From Xestospongia muta (taxonomy: Eukaryota > Porifera > Demospongiae > Haplosclerida > Petrosiidae): a stretch of 64,000 bases of DNA. The stretch lies in contig OY848918.1 in assembly GCA_963693285.1 (NCBI GenBank), positions 4,469,876 through 4,533,875 on the forward strand. Direction: 5' to 3'. Under the pieces are notes generated by a model. It made no database searches. It saw only the letters and a list, made by a program, of their open reading frames with translations, and was not told the origin of the DNA. This document shows positions 38,940-51,633 of the stretch, piece by piece (position 1 is the stretch's first letter; every line of letters begins with the position of its first letter). The translations under genes and the position numbers were made by a program.

Positions 38940-40812
38940 ATGGAGCGGTATGTGTAAAGAAGATATCTATCGATATATTTTGTTTTGTGATGTTTTAACA
39001 TGTCATGCAGTAGTCGCTTCTGTTTTCCAATGGAGACTAGGTCTATAGCAAATTTGATGTTTGCGCGCGCATGTTATAGACTTTAATAGATTTGTGTTTT
39101 CTTTCTGTTGTTTTCTTACTTTATAAATAATCTGACTTTTAATTCTGAGGTAATATAACAACTCTTACTTTTATCAACGTTTAAGAGTTGTATTTATTGT
39201 TTATATAATAACTTTATGCTATTTATATAAATGAGAAGTTCTGCTTTTATAGACTACAACTTTGCATTGTTATTTTAGGTTGTTTGGCTGTAGTAAATGG
39301 TAAGTCCAAGTATAAATAATAAGCTTTCCTTTTACATATATATACACACACACATATATATATATACCAAGGTAAAATCGAGATTAACTTTCGTCGAGTT
39401 CCCGACAACAACATTTACGAGGGAGATACAGCAGTGTATTATTGCTCCTCAAATAATCGTCGTGTCACTGTCGAGTGGTTTTTAAATGAAACGCTGCCTT
39501 CTACTGATCCTGCATTGGGCATCATCACACATGGAATAAAAACAACTAATTCAAGTCTCATTATACCAGGATTACTAAAGTTTAACAATATAAAAATTAC
39601 ATGTTATGCCTCAGGAATTGTTACAGGTGTAGGCTATTTTGATAGAAGGATTGATACTACATTGAGGATACAGGGTAGGCTATATAATAAGTAATTTGTC
39701 ACATCCTATATAATAGTTTTGTTTGTATGCAGGCAAGTTAGGTATTGTCAAGAATTTACATTATTATATGCCAAACAAATGTTGTTTTGTCATCGTATGG
39801 GAACCACCATTTACACTACCAGATTGTTATATCAAAGGTTATAACATTAATGTTACTAAAGGAGGTGAACTACTGAATACTACTAATGTTGATAACACCA
39901 CAACTGAATGGCAATATTGTCCTGAAAAACATGAAGAATATTATGTTAGTATTTCTGCAGTGAATAACGTGGGAGAAGGGATTATAACGACATTGACTTT
40001 ACCCATTTCTAACTATTATGGTAAATGAATATATTATTTATTTAATAATTTCTTTGCTTTGTTCATTATATAGAAGATATTAATAATGTAGATATAGACA
40101 AGAAAAAGGTGTCAGAAAATGATTGGGAAGTTGTGATCTCTTTAATTGTAAGAAAATTATGGCTTGATACTAGCTATTACTAGTTTTCCTTAGATGTCTG
40201 GAGAAGTTGATAGAAAATGCATTAGGGATATTACATTTAAGAGCACAAAAGTGCCAAAGACTATATCAATATTCTCTGTTCAAGGAAAACAACTTACAGC
40301 TTACTTCAGTACATCAGTCCATAATAAAAAGGGGTTTGATGTTGTAATACAAGTGACATATCTTAATGGACTAAAAGCAAAATCAAAACAATATTTAGGT
40401 AAACTCATTTAATTAAAATGTCATTTTATATATATTTTTTAGTGTTCTTCAGCTCCCCATCACCAATACCATTATCAACACCATCTTTATCACCAGAAGC
40501 TACAGAGACAAGTAGTATGTAATAGAAGATATTACAAATTTGTAATGAGAGCCTCTGTTTCAGGTCTAGGTAATGAACATATTACAAAAAAGAGTTTAAT
40601 CTACCTGTTGCTATCATTGTCTATATTGTCATTAGTAAGTTGTTTAAACAGTAACTGTTATAATGTTATAATTATGATTTTGTAGTGTTACTGATAATTG
40701 GTTTTTCTGCCATTATTTTATGCTGTAAGTTATTAGTATGATGTCATCTGAATTACCTTTTTAAATAGGGTTAATATTATGTAATCACAAGGCAGATAGC
40801 CGTAACACTTAG
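38940..40812 (+). CDS. Gene D: Ig-FN3 receptor with Pro/Ser stalk and short tail
   Basis: Exons 38940-38947, 39253-39299, 39372-39674, 39733-40020, 40074-40147, 40194-40398, 40443-40514, optional 40564-40634, 40686-40724, 40769-40812. Without the optional exon the model is 359 residues and in phase throughout. Exons 1 and 2 give MERLQLCIVILGCLAVVNG, a signal peptide. Ig 19-119 (EGDTAVYYC, VEWFLN, TCYASG). FN3 120-215 (CCFVIVWEPPFTL, INVTKGG, SISAVNNVGEG), closest to C2. Second domain 216-308. Pro/Ser stalk 309-332 instead of the Cys-rich exon. Membrane helix LLIIGFSAIILCWLILC and a tail without tyrosine. Including 40564-40634, itself hydrophobic (LIYLLLSLSILSL), forces a stop after two more codons, giving a C-terminal hydrophobic end. 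Which form is made is unknown. Confidence 0.7.
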
Positions 40813-40869
40813 TGATCAAAGGATGTATCATTATCTCAGACCATAATTTAGTTCAATTAATATTATTTG

Positions 40870-42515
40870 TATGATACTGTTATTATTTATTTAAAGTATT
40901 TGGAATGTTGATAATAAATTATCATTTAAACTTTTGGAAAATGATTTATTAAATTGGATAGTGGTTAGTCTATTGTGATATATCAATCAAACTTAAATCA
41001 GAATAGATCCATAAAGCGATATCCATCAGCTGTGTTTTGAATAGATTGTTACTATTAATAGCATTGTTCTATTAATAGCTATGTGTGTTTGTATTATAAC
41101 AGACTTATGATATTTACATGAAGTTACAACTAGCAATGAGTAATAAGTAACATGACTTCAAGTATTGAATGTACAACTCCTACAAACGTTTACTGTGAGT
41201 ATGAGTTATGGATAGACCAGTATACATAGTGATAATATTGATAATATTCTGGAGGGGAGTACAGTTTTGGTTAGATGATGACAACATCCTTTGTATATGT
41301 ATGTGATCTACTTTAACTAGAAGTTCCTAATGTGCTGACTTATGTTGTCATATTAAGAGTTAAGGAAAAATAAATAATTATACAACTATTAAATATTGTA
41401 ACATTTTTATGAAAGAAGAGCAAAGAATAAAGAATCACATAGGAGAAGGTAACAACAAACAGATAGAACAAAGTGGGCAGCTCCTGTTAGAGTATTTAAC
41501 TATATAAGAGACAGATAATATTTTGTCATTTATAATGTAGTCTCTGTTATAATAACACTGAGTAATGTATTAGTGTGGTATATTTAGGCCTGGAAACAAT
41601 AGACTACAAACTATTAAAACTATGTATAAACATAATTATGATAGTGAGTTTTCTTTCTGTCTATCCAGAGTAATATACCCATATATGGTCATATATTGTG
41701 TGAGTGTATTTGTCATAACATGTAACTGGAACTAAAATAATAACACCATACAATGAACAATATATTATATAACTTGTTTGGACAACTATTGATATGTATA
41801 TATCAATTATTTATAATCCTGTATTATTAAGGCTAATCAAATGACAGTTATCTTTTATCTACATTAGTTACACTTTGTTCAGAAAAAGGATCTCATCACT
41901 TGTATCTCATATGGAATCATCTACATGAGTTATGTTATAATGTATATGACTCATGGATTATACACAAAATTTAATTAAACAGTTTGTACTATTTTTGTAA
42001 AGTAATAGATATCTCCTCTGTTGGTCTTTAGAAAATTTCTACTCCTATATATTTCCAACCAGTGGTTATATGTATCATCCACCCACAAGGATATAAGATG
42101 AAGGGAACCCTATATTTTAACTACTAAGCTACTTCTAACTAAAAGGTCCTTATATGCTGGTCTACTTGTAATGTTAAAGGAAAGAAGGTATTATAATTGA
42201 TGGTATCAATAGACTCATACTTGACTAGAATTAACACGGACTAGTGATAATACAACTCATAACTCATGAGATTGTTTGATATATTTGTAATAATTAGATG
42301 TACATATTTTGAGACCATCAGCAAAACATCAAAAAAGAAGTTAACCCTATTAAATAGCAAATGTTTATGATATACTGCGACCAGGGACTCGATATATCAT
42401 AGCAGTTAGATTTAATATCTTGGAGGGTCTTAGGATGAGGCTAACATGAAACCTTTATCTGTCAACCCTCACTATGAGGTTATATAGGTTGATAGTTTTG
42501 TTGATTTTAAGTACA
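40870..42515. other. Gene D 3' flank and repeat fragments, no gene seen
   Basis: 40870-41040 is duplicated at 7690-7830. 41060-41350 resembles 7840-8060 and 20880-21180. 41410-42000 contains diverged pieces of the 3.5-kb unit (compare 12700-13060). No convincing exon was found on either strand. Confidence 0.55.
40913..40918 (+). other. Poly(A) signal candidate for gene D
   Basis: AATAAA about 100 bases after the proposed stop codon of gene D, on the coding strand. Such hexamers are frequent by chance in AT-rich DNA. Confidence 0.4.
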
Positions 42516-42897
42516 TCAATCATGATTGTGGTTTACTTCAATATACATCCATATATAGTCATTTATATTAGTATATTGTATGTAGCCCCTTATTTTCTTT
42601 CTACAAACTACAACCACCATCGTCGTTACAATGACAGCTAACATTGATATCACTACTAATATAATAGTAGTATAACATTATGTGTTATTGGACTGTGATC
42701 CAATAGGTAAGTAGAAGAATGTATCATTAAAGGACCTTGTTTTTGATTTACTTAGCTCTTTGATCAGCTAATAGTCTGACTACATTTAAAGAGATTGATC
42801 TGAGTACTATAGTAACAATTCTCTCATAGAAGAGAGTTTCCTTAACATAGAGTGTTCTTTTGAAGTGAACCTCAGCAAGATAAGGAAAGATGAATTG
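42516..42897 (-). pseudogene. H: membrane-helix and tyrosine tail exon with possible upstream exon
   Basis: On the minus strand an acceptor (TATATTAG) precedes 42655-42516, which reads VVISMLAVIVTTMVVVVCRK, a clear membrane helix with a basic stop-transfer end, then a tail with GYIQYTNINDYIWMY before TGA. The phase (1) equals that of the receptor membrane exons. Further upstream 42897-42752 is open from a possible phase-0 acceptor (QFIFPYLAEVHFKRTLYVKE) to a GTAAAT donor, but its end phase does not match. No Ig, FN3 or signal exons were found to the right. It is either a small unrecognised membrane protein or the leftover 3' end of a receptor. Confidence 0.4.
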
Positions 42898-44379
42898 CTG
42901 TCATGAGATAACCAAGTATTTAGTCTTGTATGACAATTATATGTATAGAAATGTTAAAGCAGTATGTTATTTCCTATAGATACACATCTATGATATTGCT
43001 ATTCCCTTCTACCCACAGTCTAGAGATCAAGTAACATACCAGGGAAGATAATGTTATAGTGATCATTTCTGTTCTATTACTATAGAGTACATACATCTGT
43101 GAACAACTTAATTAACTATTGACTAGAATTTTATATGAAAGAAAAGAATACAGATATAAGTTATATAATAATAGTACATGGAAATTTATATCCTGATACC
43201 ACTAATGTGATATATCTTTGTTTCTTATGTTACTTGTCTAAGATATTCTGTATACTCTCCTGGTATAGGTTAACAATATATAGTGAAGCTAACTAATACC
43301 ATTGGGTGAATTAAAACTTTCAGGTAATATATTAAGTAATAAAACACTCTATATTATATTGTACTATGTTTATACTATAGTAATTGACTGTTATAACCAG
43401 ACTAGAGAGAAAGTGTGTTATTAAATTTGTATGGTTTGAGTGTATTCCCAGGTGGGACATCTATTATGGGTATACATTGCAATCTTAGGCCACCTCCTTG
43501 AGACATGTGTCTTTCTAAATTGTGTTTACTAGTTATGTAATATGCACTACTATATTTAGTGTGTGTTGCTAGGTGAAACTGGTTACACGAAAAAGTGTTC
43601 TAAGCTTGCAACTAATTTAGTAAACCCTAAAGTAGTGGAGTTGTCTATCACACTATGGTACTCAGTTAACATCATGCGTATGTATACTTAAGCTATTATT
43701 TAGGAATGCTGTAACTGCCACCCCTACTATCTTGTTTATATTCTTTGTAAAGGAAATTTTAATACTAACCTGTAGACAATTTATCAAGATACAATAAGGT
43801 AATATAGGATCAATGAGAGACAGGAAACGTGAAGGAGAGTAGTATATCTATCAGTTTGTACAAGTCATGACTCTTTTATATAAAGAATTTGAACTTCAAA
43901 CAGAGTACACAGTACACTAATTTCTATTTAGCACAGCTGTGTATACCATGTAGTCCTAAGATTGTTTAACACCATATAGTTATATGTATACTTGTATGTC
44001 CACTAGTGTCATTTTATTATATTGTTGTATGTGACTTTTAAAGCCAACCAATGAAATTAGCCTGCATAAAGAAGTAACTATCCAAATACATCATAACTAA
44101 TAGTCATCACAAAGGGTAATGGTCATGGACACTATCTGTAATAATAGTGAGTTATCTGTTGATATAGTCTACCCACAGGGGAGTTTCTAGTATTATAAAA
44201 GGTTTCTGAAGTATTGGACCATTGGGTTTATTTTATGTACAATATATAAAGAAACAGACAATCAAGTTGTTATAATACTAATAAAGAAATCATATCTATA
44301 TACTTTGACTAACATGTCATTAAACTTGAATAGTTACTATACAAGAACAGTTGATTACAAAATATCAACATTGTCAGTT

Positions 44380-44432
<53 letters not shown>

Positions 44433-44981
44433 CAATACACTATTATTAATATCTTATTGAGGAAAGACCCTTATCAATGTTAAAGTATGTTGTTCAGTTA
44501 CAGGGTTGAGGACATCATACTCCTGTAACCTTATCTTGCCAGATACATCAACGTCAAAAAGGTATATCCATAGATAAAAAGAGTATAGTTTATTGTATGA
44601 CTACAGAGTAAGAGTTGTTATACTATATTGTGAATTATAGACAAACTAAATGTTATTTAAAGTTCCTTAGAAAGTGTGTGGCAAGTATTTGTAAGTCAAT
44701 CAATACCTTATGTGTTGAAGTGGACTACATTATACATACTATGTGTGTTTAATAAGTAAAAGTGTTCTCTAATAAACTCTTATTTTAATACATATGTGTT
44801 AGATTATAACATAAACCAAAAACAGATGTCTACCTACCATCATTGTGTGCTTAATAAAAATTGTTCCCTAATAAACACTTATTTTTATTTAAAACATGTG
44901 AGTTAGATCATAACATAAACTAAAACAGTTTTTTTACCTGACTATATATATACCCAAAATGATAACAACACTCTTTCTAAA
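42898..44981. other. Intergenic interval, no gene seen
   Basis: 43190-43640 matches 26450-26900. 43630-43790 resembles parts of 32700-32960 and 54420-54620. An (AC)n microsatellite lies at 44387-44431. Nothing else is recognisable. Confidence 0.55.
44387..44431. repeat. (AC)n microsatellite
   Basis: Uninterrupted AC dinucleotide run of about 22 units. Confidence 0.95.
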
Positions 44982-45678
44982 CTAGTTACTAGTCAAAATA
45001 CATAACAATATAGTGTAATATGATACATTATAAACACTATTTATTACTATATTAAGTAATGAAATATGTGGCCGAGTAGATAGATCAATTGAAACTACAG
45101 ATGAACATTTTAATGATGTTGAACTTCTTTCAGATGTACGTTTGATCACTCTCTCTTTTGAAACTTCATAATTAACAATATTTATTATATGCATTTGTCT
45201 TGATGGTTCTAAACACATCAACATCTCATTTCCAGATAAAGGGTACCCACTTGATGGAGTCCATTTATTTATATGTGGAAACATCACAAAATATAGTTCA
45301 TGTTGATTGGAACAAGTTAGTATAAATACGTTTATGTATTGATAACATACATACTTCTTGAATTTTTTTCAACTATATAATTTACAACAGATTGAATGAG
45401 GAACATTTACTAATAAGTTTATTTTACACTACCACATAGTATGGTCATCAGTATGACCAAATACCTTCTCCCCAGTATAATGTTAGTTCTCCTCCCCTGT
45501 CACATGTCCAATGGTAATAATCACATGATATTAACAATTGTGTGATACTAATGTTATCATTATAGGTACTATACCAACATATCAAGGAGGATAGATATAA
45601 AGTTTCTCCAACAGCTGATCCTGGATTTAACACAAGAACATATACCATTTTCATCCAGTTATGGACATTTTGTGACAA
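44982..45678 (-). CDS. Unrecognised gene fragment of two reading frames
   Basis: Two adjacent minus-strand frames have protein-like composition. The first, 45678-45448, reads VLNPGSAVGETLYLSSLICW and later HWTCDRGGELTLYWGEGIW; a GTATTTGG within it could be a donor. The second can start after an AG at 45358 (KYVCYQYINVFILTC, ELYFVMFPHINKWTPSSGYP) and runs to a stop at 44982. I recognise no family. Absence of a signal peptide or upstream exons and the weak splice sites leave open whether it is a gene, a pseudogene or part of a mobile element. Confidence 0.3.
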
Positions 45679-48309
45679 TTATTATACACTCTTAGAGTGA
45701 CATATAAACAAGTTAAAATAACAATTAATCAAGTGTGATTTTACTAGGGAAATTATTATTATAATAAATGTCAATATTAACTGACAAGCCACTTTAATAA
45801 CAGGATTTTCCACTATATATTATATACTGATATTGTAGCAGCTGGTACTATAATTAATTATATACAGCTGTTATGTAATGAATACTTTTCTAACTAGTGT
45901 GTATTGTATAACTTGTTTATAATAATAATGATAATAACTGACAATATAATAATACAATAATAATGGCAATTGATATGATAATAATTATGGACCATATTTC
46001 CAAAATGAAACATAATAATTATTGACACAAGTATTAGACATAATGTAAAAGGTTGCCTGTGAAAGTGATTATTTGACAAAAGCAATTAACAAACACAATT
46101 GGTCTTGCTATAAAATAAATAAAAACATTAAAGTAAATATAAGTATCATGAGAATATATACTATCTCTGTGAAAAGGTGAGGTTGTTATCCAAATATGGG
46201 TTAGCTGTAATATGTTGTGTTCACTAATACTATTTACTCAACAATGAATACATATCATTATTTTATTGTCATGTTTGGACTTTTTATAGATTCACTGTTC
46301 CTTTAAAAGTTATTTCAGTAAATTTAATAGATAACAATTGCATTATAAAATATAACAATAATAATTAATGATAGTCTTTCTTTCAGTTTCTGTCAGTTTG
46401 TACAAATCTTGTTTCTTTTGAGAAGTAATAGGTACACTCTTTTGAACTTCATTAACATAACATAGATCTACAAAAGACAACATAAAATGAAAATAATCTT
46501 TGTTGTGTTTTCTCACTGATATAATAATGTTAGTTATTAGTGTAACAACTTGTTAATGTTTGAAATAATGATGATCTCTTTTCCATTAGCTTTAGTTATA
46601 CTTTAACTCCTTATATGGAAAAGGAAAATGAGTCACTGATCATACAGTCCTGCTCCCCCAATGCCATCAGTTATAAATAGCAGTATTAATACAGATTTAT
46701 ACTTAATGAACTGTGATCTAAATGCTATATTATAGTTATCAAACTGATCATGGAGATAATACAGTGGCGTGACCCCAGGTGACATAAGAAGCCATATCAT
46801 TTTCTGGCCTCACTGCATGCAGCTATGTACATCTGTTAATCTAAGGTATGACAGCAATAAATATAGCTTTTCTTTCTAATAGTAATCAACTCAATAAACA
46901 CACAATAGAGGGTAGATTTAATATCAAAAGAAGTTACCTAATTAATTTATTACATGAATTGTCACTATAGTATGTGTTTATCTAATTAGATATGTTTGTC
47001 ACACTATAGTTTTTATGATATTAAAGATCTAGTTATCACATGTTGCCTTATCCCACCTGAACTATGTGACATTAGAGAGAACCATCAAGGTGTCACTGGT
47101 GTCATTAGTCTGGTCAGTAAGTACAATGACACAATAGGTAGGGCCTTCCTTTATCTCTCCTCTCTACCTACCACTCTAGGTATCGAGACTATAGTTATTG
47201 AACATGTACTATACCTATTGGTCTGGTCAATAAGTACAATGACACAATAGTTAGGTCCTTCTTTTCTCTCTCCTCTCTACTTACCACTCTAGGCATCAAG
47301 ACTATAGTTACTGGACACGTACTACACCAATGAAACATATTACAGTAAGTGAATTAAGTCATCAATGTGTATCATTAATTGATCATTATTTAAATTTTTA
47401 ATAAATAATAATTTTAGCATTTGTTATTATAACTGTTAAATGACTGAATTCAGTACACATAATTAATAGTAGACTTTAAACATTAGCTATAAATAGAAGA
47501 TTAGCCATATATATATATATATATATATATATAACATTGGCTATAAATAGACATTGGCTATATATAGATATTGGCTATATATAGAACATTGGCTATATAT
47601 AGAACATCAGAATAATAGCTGCAACTGAAAAATTTCCTTCTTTATCATAACAATCCCATATACTATTTTACTATATTACTAGTACTATGTGGACAATGTA
47701 CAAGTAACCACTAACTTATATCTAACTAAAAGTTTCCAATGTACTTGTACATATATGGAAATATTGTGATAGTGAATACTAATTGTGTGACCTTCATTAA
47801 CTTCTAATTGTGTACGTACTGATTATGTTTTTTTCTTAGTATTATATTATTACATATCATATGTTATTAGACAAGACATTAAGATCTATTAACAATAGGA
47901 TGATATATTTCTCATAAAAGAGATCACTTTGTGCATGATCAGGATGTTATTCATCCTCATTTTAAATGAATAGAAATTACTTATAAAATAACTAAACATC
48001 ATTAGTTATATAGAATATGTTGCTCCACATGTAACTACAAACTAGCATTCCATTTGAATTAAATGACATTGAAGAGAACCATCAAAGTATCACTGTATAA
48101 GTATAAGGAGTGAGTTTATATGTTGTGATTGGTATTGTTATAATATGTAACTAATCCAATTCATACCATTTTTATCCCACCCAGTATATATGTACATTCC
48201 AGAAGATAATTCTATGAATGTACAATAAAGAAGGCAAGCATTATAAGTTGAGCCAGATAAAATTTAAAACTTAGAGAAATTCGAACTAGATAAAATTACA
48301 AGCCCTATC
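45679..48309. other. Repeat fragments, no secure gene
   Basis: 46230-46850 is a diverged mosaic of the 3.5-kb unit (compare 12560-12700 and 10930-11260). 46960-47340 contains a plus-strand frame (YDIKDLVITC, PPELCDIRENHQGVTG) related to degraded copies near 11530, 15060, 18500, 48060 and 61785, followed by two copies of a GTCTGGTCAGTAAGTACAAT segment that also occurs at 51836. 47490-47607 is the minisatellite with TA run, followed by the start of the 3.5-kb unit to about 47900. Confidence 0.55.
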
Positions 48310-49053
48310 ATGAATACACCTCAAAGGTAAATTATATCTTATCTCATATGTAGACAATTGTATTGTTTTATAGATTATCAACAATTGTGTTATTAATACT
48401 TCCTTTTGGTGTCTCACCTGTTGGAGATTTTAGTAAGTGATTCATTGTTATACAATTAGTTAAAAGAGAAAAATCCTCAATGTTATAAACAAGAGTAATG
48501 TTATGTTGTGTGTCTAGACTAGTAATGTCTTCCCAGTTGTTTGTTCTAACTGTTGACACACATCATAACAATTAGAATTTATCACAAATGCTACAAACTC
48601 TCCAAACCAATCCAATTATTACAATTATAATATTGTTTTCATTAGGTACATTCAAGAATTAAGCACAAGAATGTAATATTGGCAAGTTTTATTTATATAA
48701 TATATATTTTGTCATTAATGTGAGTTCTCTTTAATTAATAGCTGGTGCAACAAAATTTATTTTATTGGTTACTATTGTTACTGTTCTAATTGTCTATGTT
48801 GGTATATTTGTCAGCAGAAAATGTAAGTTTGATATTATAAATATATTAATATGTTATATAACCATACATATAATATATTACATAATTACCGTCAGAATCA
48901 GATGACAATATCAACAAAGTAATTGTCAGTTGTGCCATTAATGTGTGTTTCCTTGTATATCCTCTATTTGACAATTATAATTGTACTTATCCTTGCTGTC
49001 ATCCAATTATAATTGTACTTGCTGTCATCCTTGTCATACATGTTCATGTGTAG
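48310..49053 (+). CDS. G: tentative small signal-peptide plus membrane protein
   Basis: Exon 1 48310-48326 (MNTPQ plus two bases) and exon 2 48374-48432 repeat the tiny-exon plus signal-exon pattern of genes A, D and E, giving a hydrophobic LSTIVLLILPFGVSP. No Ig or FN3 exon follows. Exon 48742-48822 (phase 1 in and out) encodes FILLVTIVTVLIVYVGIFVS and Arg-Lys. A last segment 48902-49053 is open to TAG with a further hydrophobic stretch (IIIVLAVILVIHV). Joined, this gives 102 residues in phase. It may be a receptor that lost its ectodomain exons or a small adaptor-like membrane protein. A minus-strand frame over the same region is the antisense of these exons. Confidence 0.4.
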
Positions 49054-49561
49054 TAAACATGACAAAGGTTAAAGAGAATTAATGTACATGTACATGTGTA
49101 TAACTTGATATGTACATAATACATATGTACATATACTAAGTACAGTGTGTCTAATAGAAAAAACACTATATGTTAACCACTAACCTACTACTACTTCTAT
49201 ATCCATTTATCCTAATACTACTACTAGGTATGAAGGGGAGTTAAAACAATGCCACCATTCTATAGTTAAGTCTATTCATTATAACATTTGATGGATATAT
49301 CTGTAAACAGTTAAAGAAATATAGTATATGATAATAGATTACAAAATATAAATAGAGTAAGTCAACATTTGAATGAGTGATGTACGTGTACATATAGATT
49401 TGTTAAGCTTAATATTATACATAATACACATGTACATGTATTATATATACTGTGCCCTTGCTAAGAAACCATGTTAACAGTTAAGACTAACCTACACCTG
49501 ACCAGAAGCTTCCTATACACTGGTCCATTTGTAATATTAAAAGGACCTGGATAGAGTAGTA

Positions 49562-50154
49562 GTTTACAGCCTAATTATATGGAGAAAAAATAAGTCAGAA
49601 TTTAGTGTATAACATAGTATGAAGTTAACGTTATTGAAGAAACCATATACTTTGAATACTAACATGCATCTAATCAGAGGTTCCCAATGTGCTAGTCCAC
49701 TTATCATGTTAAAAGCACCTGGATAGACTACTAGTTTAATAAATGTATTAATTCTATTTCAGATATGTAAATATGAAGGTGAGTTAAAACAATGCCGTCA
49801 TTCTATAGTTACATCCATTATTATATTAGGTGATGAATATATCTGTAAATAGTTAAAGATGTATAGTATAGAGTAATAGAGTAATAGAGCACAATATATT
49901 TATATTAGACTAAAATATTTGAAGTTAGTTTTACTATGGTTATGTCTATTATAGGACATATAGTATATGGTAATAGATTACATTATATTATATTATAATC
50001 TGTGATATAATAATAACAGAAGAAAATGGTAAACTATACTATATAGTTATATCCAACACTCTTATGTTTTCAGTTTCAATATAACTTTATTATAAAAGCA
50101 ACAGACAATTATCATATCTAGCATTGTCAAAGTATATGTCATCATAATCTGTGA

Positions 50155-50209
<55 letters not shown>

Positions 50210-51030
50210 CACAACAAATTGTGGTAATCTATACAGTATAGTGGTTATATCCAGCATTCTTGTGACTTTCAGTTTCAATATTATCATAACTAACCACAGA
50301 CAAGTAATTTTCCAAGTCTTACAACAGTCAGTTCTTGGACTGAACTACAAACTGTTAACAAGAACTCTTTTAAATTATATGGTGTGACTAATTATGATAT
50401 GTATTCAGTGAACACATACATTTATGAGATGAATGAGGATATGATATAGTACCATTTACACACAATTCATATGTGTTCATCTCTAGTTCAGTACTCTAGT
50501 TCAGTAGTAGGTAGTGTATTAGTGATCATATCAACATTCTAATATTGAGATAACTTAATGAGGGACAATATCTGTTAGTGGATTGATATGTGCTTATCTC
50601 TAGCTCTGTAGACAGCAATGTAAGAAATGTATACGATAGTCAGCTCATTTTATGTTGTTATTTCTTTGATATACTACAATTTTGCATCAGGTATGTTTTG
50701 ATATGAGAAGTAACAGCTGTATTATTAATTTATACTACAATACTTGATTAAACTGTGTGTTATTATGTAGTATTTAGTACAGTTTATTATCATTTAGTAG
50801 ATATAGCACTTACTTGTTAGCATGTGAACATAAGAGGATGATCAATACTAACATGTCCTCAGAACAGTTTACATTTATTTACTAAATAATATCCTTGAGT
50901 ATGTGGGTGCATCTCTTAATACCTACATAGTAAAACAACTTAGTAACTAATGCATATATGTCAGTATGTCAGTATAGCTGTCATTTTCACAATTAAAATT
51001 AAGTTAAAAGGACATTACTTAGAAAATTGC

Positions 51031-51077
<47 letters not shown>

Positions 51078-51633
51078 GGTATATATATATATTATTCATA
51101 TTTGAGTCATTTATAGATTCATATAATTGATACCTATGCAGTATACACACAATATATAGTTAAACAGCTATCCATGGCATAAGTCTTGTCTTGTTTAAGA
51201 AGTAATAAGTACTCTCTGTTGAACTACATTGACATAAGATGGATTACAAAAGACAACATAAAATGAACATAACTTCTGTTGTGTTTTCTCACTGATATAA
51301 CAATGTTAGTTATTAGACTAAAATTGTAGAACAACTTATTAACGTCTGAATAAATCATTGTCTCCTTCTCATCACCTTTAGCTATAACTGCATCAAACAA
51401 GAAAAATTGGTTGCTGATCATAATACCTTCACAATGCCATCTTTTATAAATAGCAGTATAAATACAGATTGGTACTTAACAGTCACTGTGATCTAAACAA
51501 AATCATCAAACAGTTCATGAAAATAATATAATGGAGTGATCCCAGGCTATATATAATATATAGAATATATATGGAGTGATAGTGATCTTACATTCTTATA
51601 TATCGTAATCAAAGTGGATAATCAGACTATGTT
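49562..51633. repeat. 2-kb segmental duplication, copy 2 (partner 8094-10125)
   Basis: Direct-orientation copy of 8094-10125 with few substitutions. The (AAT)n run (about 50153-50207) and the TA run (51037-51090) are longer here. It contains the second decayed receptor tail (50477-50588, minus). Confidence 0.85.
50477..50588 (-). pseudogene. Second decayed C-type tail exon
   Basis: Same as 8996-9108, with in-frame stops and one further base deletion near 50550 relative to the first copy. Confidence 0.7.

Noticed and set aside
39372..39480. EGDTAVYYC in gene D taken as an antigen-receptor V-domain signature
   Set aside because: In vertebrate V domains this type of motif surrounds the second core Cys. 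Here it holds the first Cys, followed by the Trp and then TCYASG, so it is an ordinary Ig B-strand; C2 has the same.
46996..47250. Possible Death-domain-like segment (PPELCDIRENHQG)
   Set aside because: A vague resemblance in one short stretch of a degraded, dispersed repeat; most copies contain stops.
48368..48559. Minus-strand frame reading MSTVRTNNWEDITSLDTQHN
   Set aside because: It resembles the second-domain style slightly, but has no acceptor or downstream exon on that strand and is antisense to the G signal exon. Kept as rejected, though not excluded.
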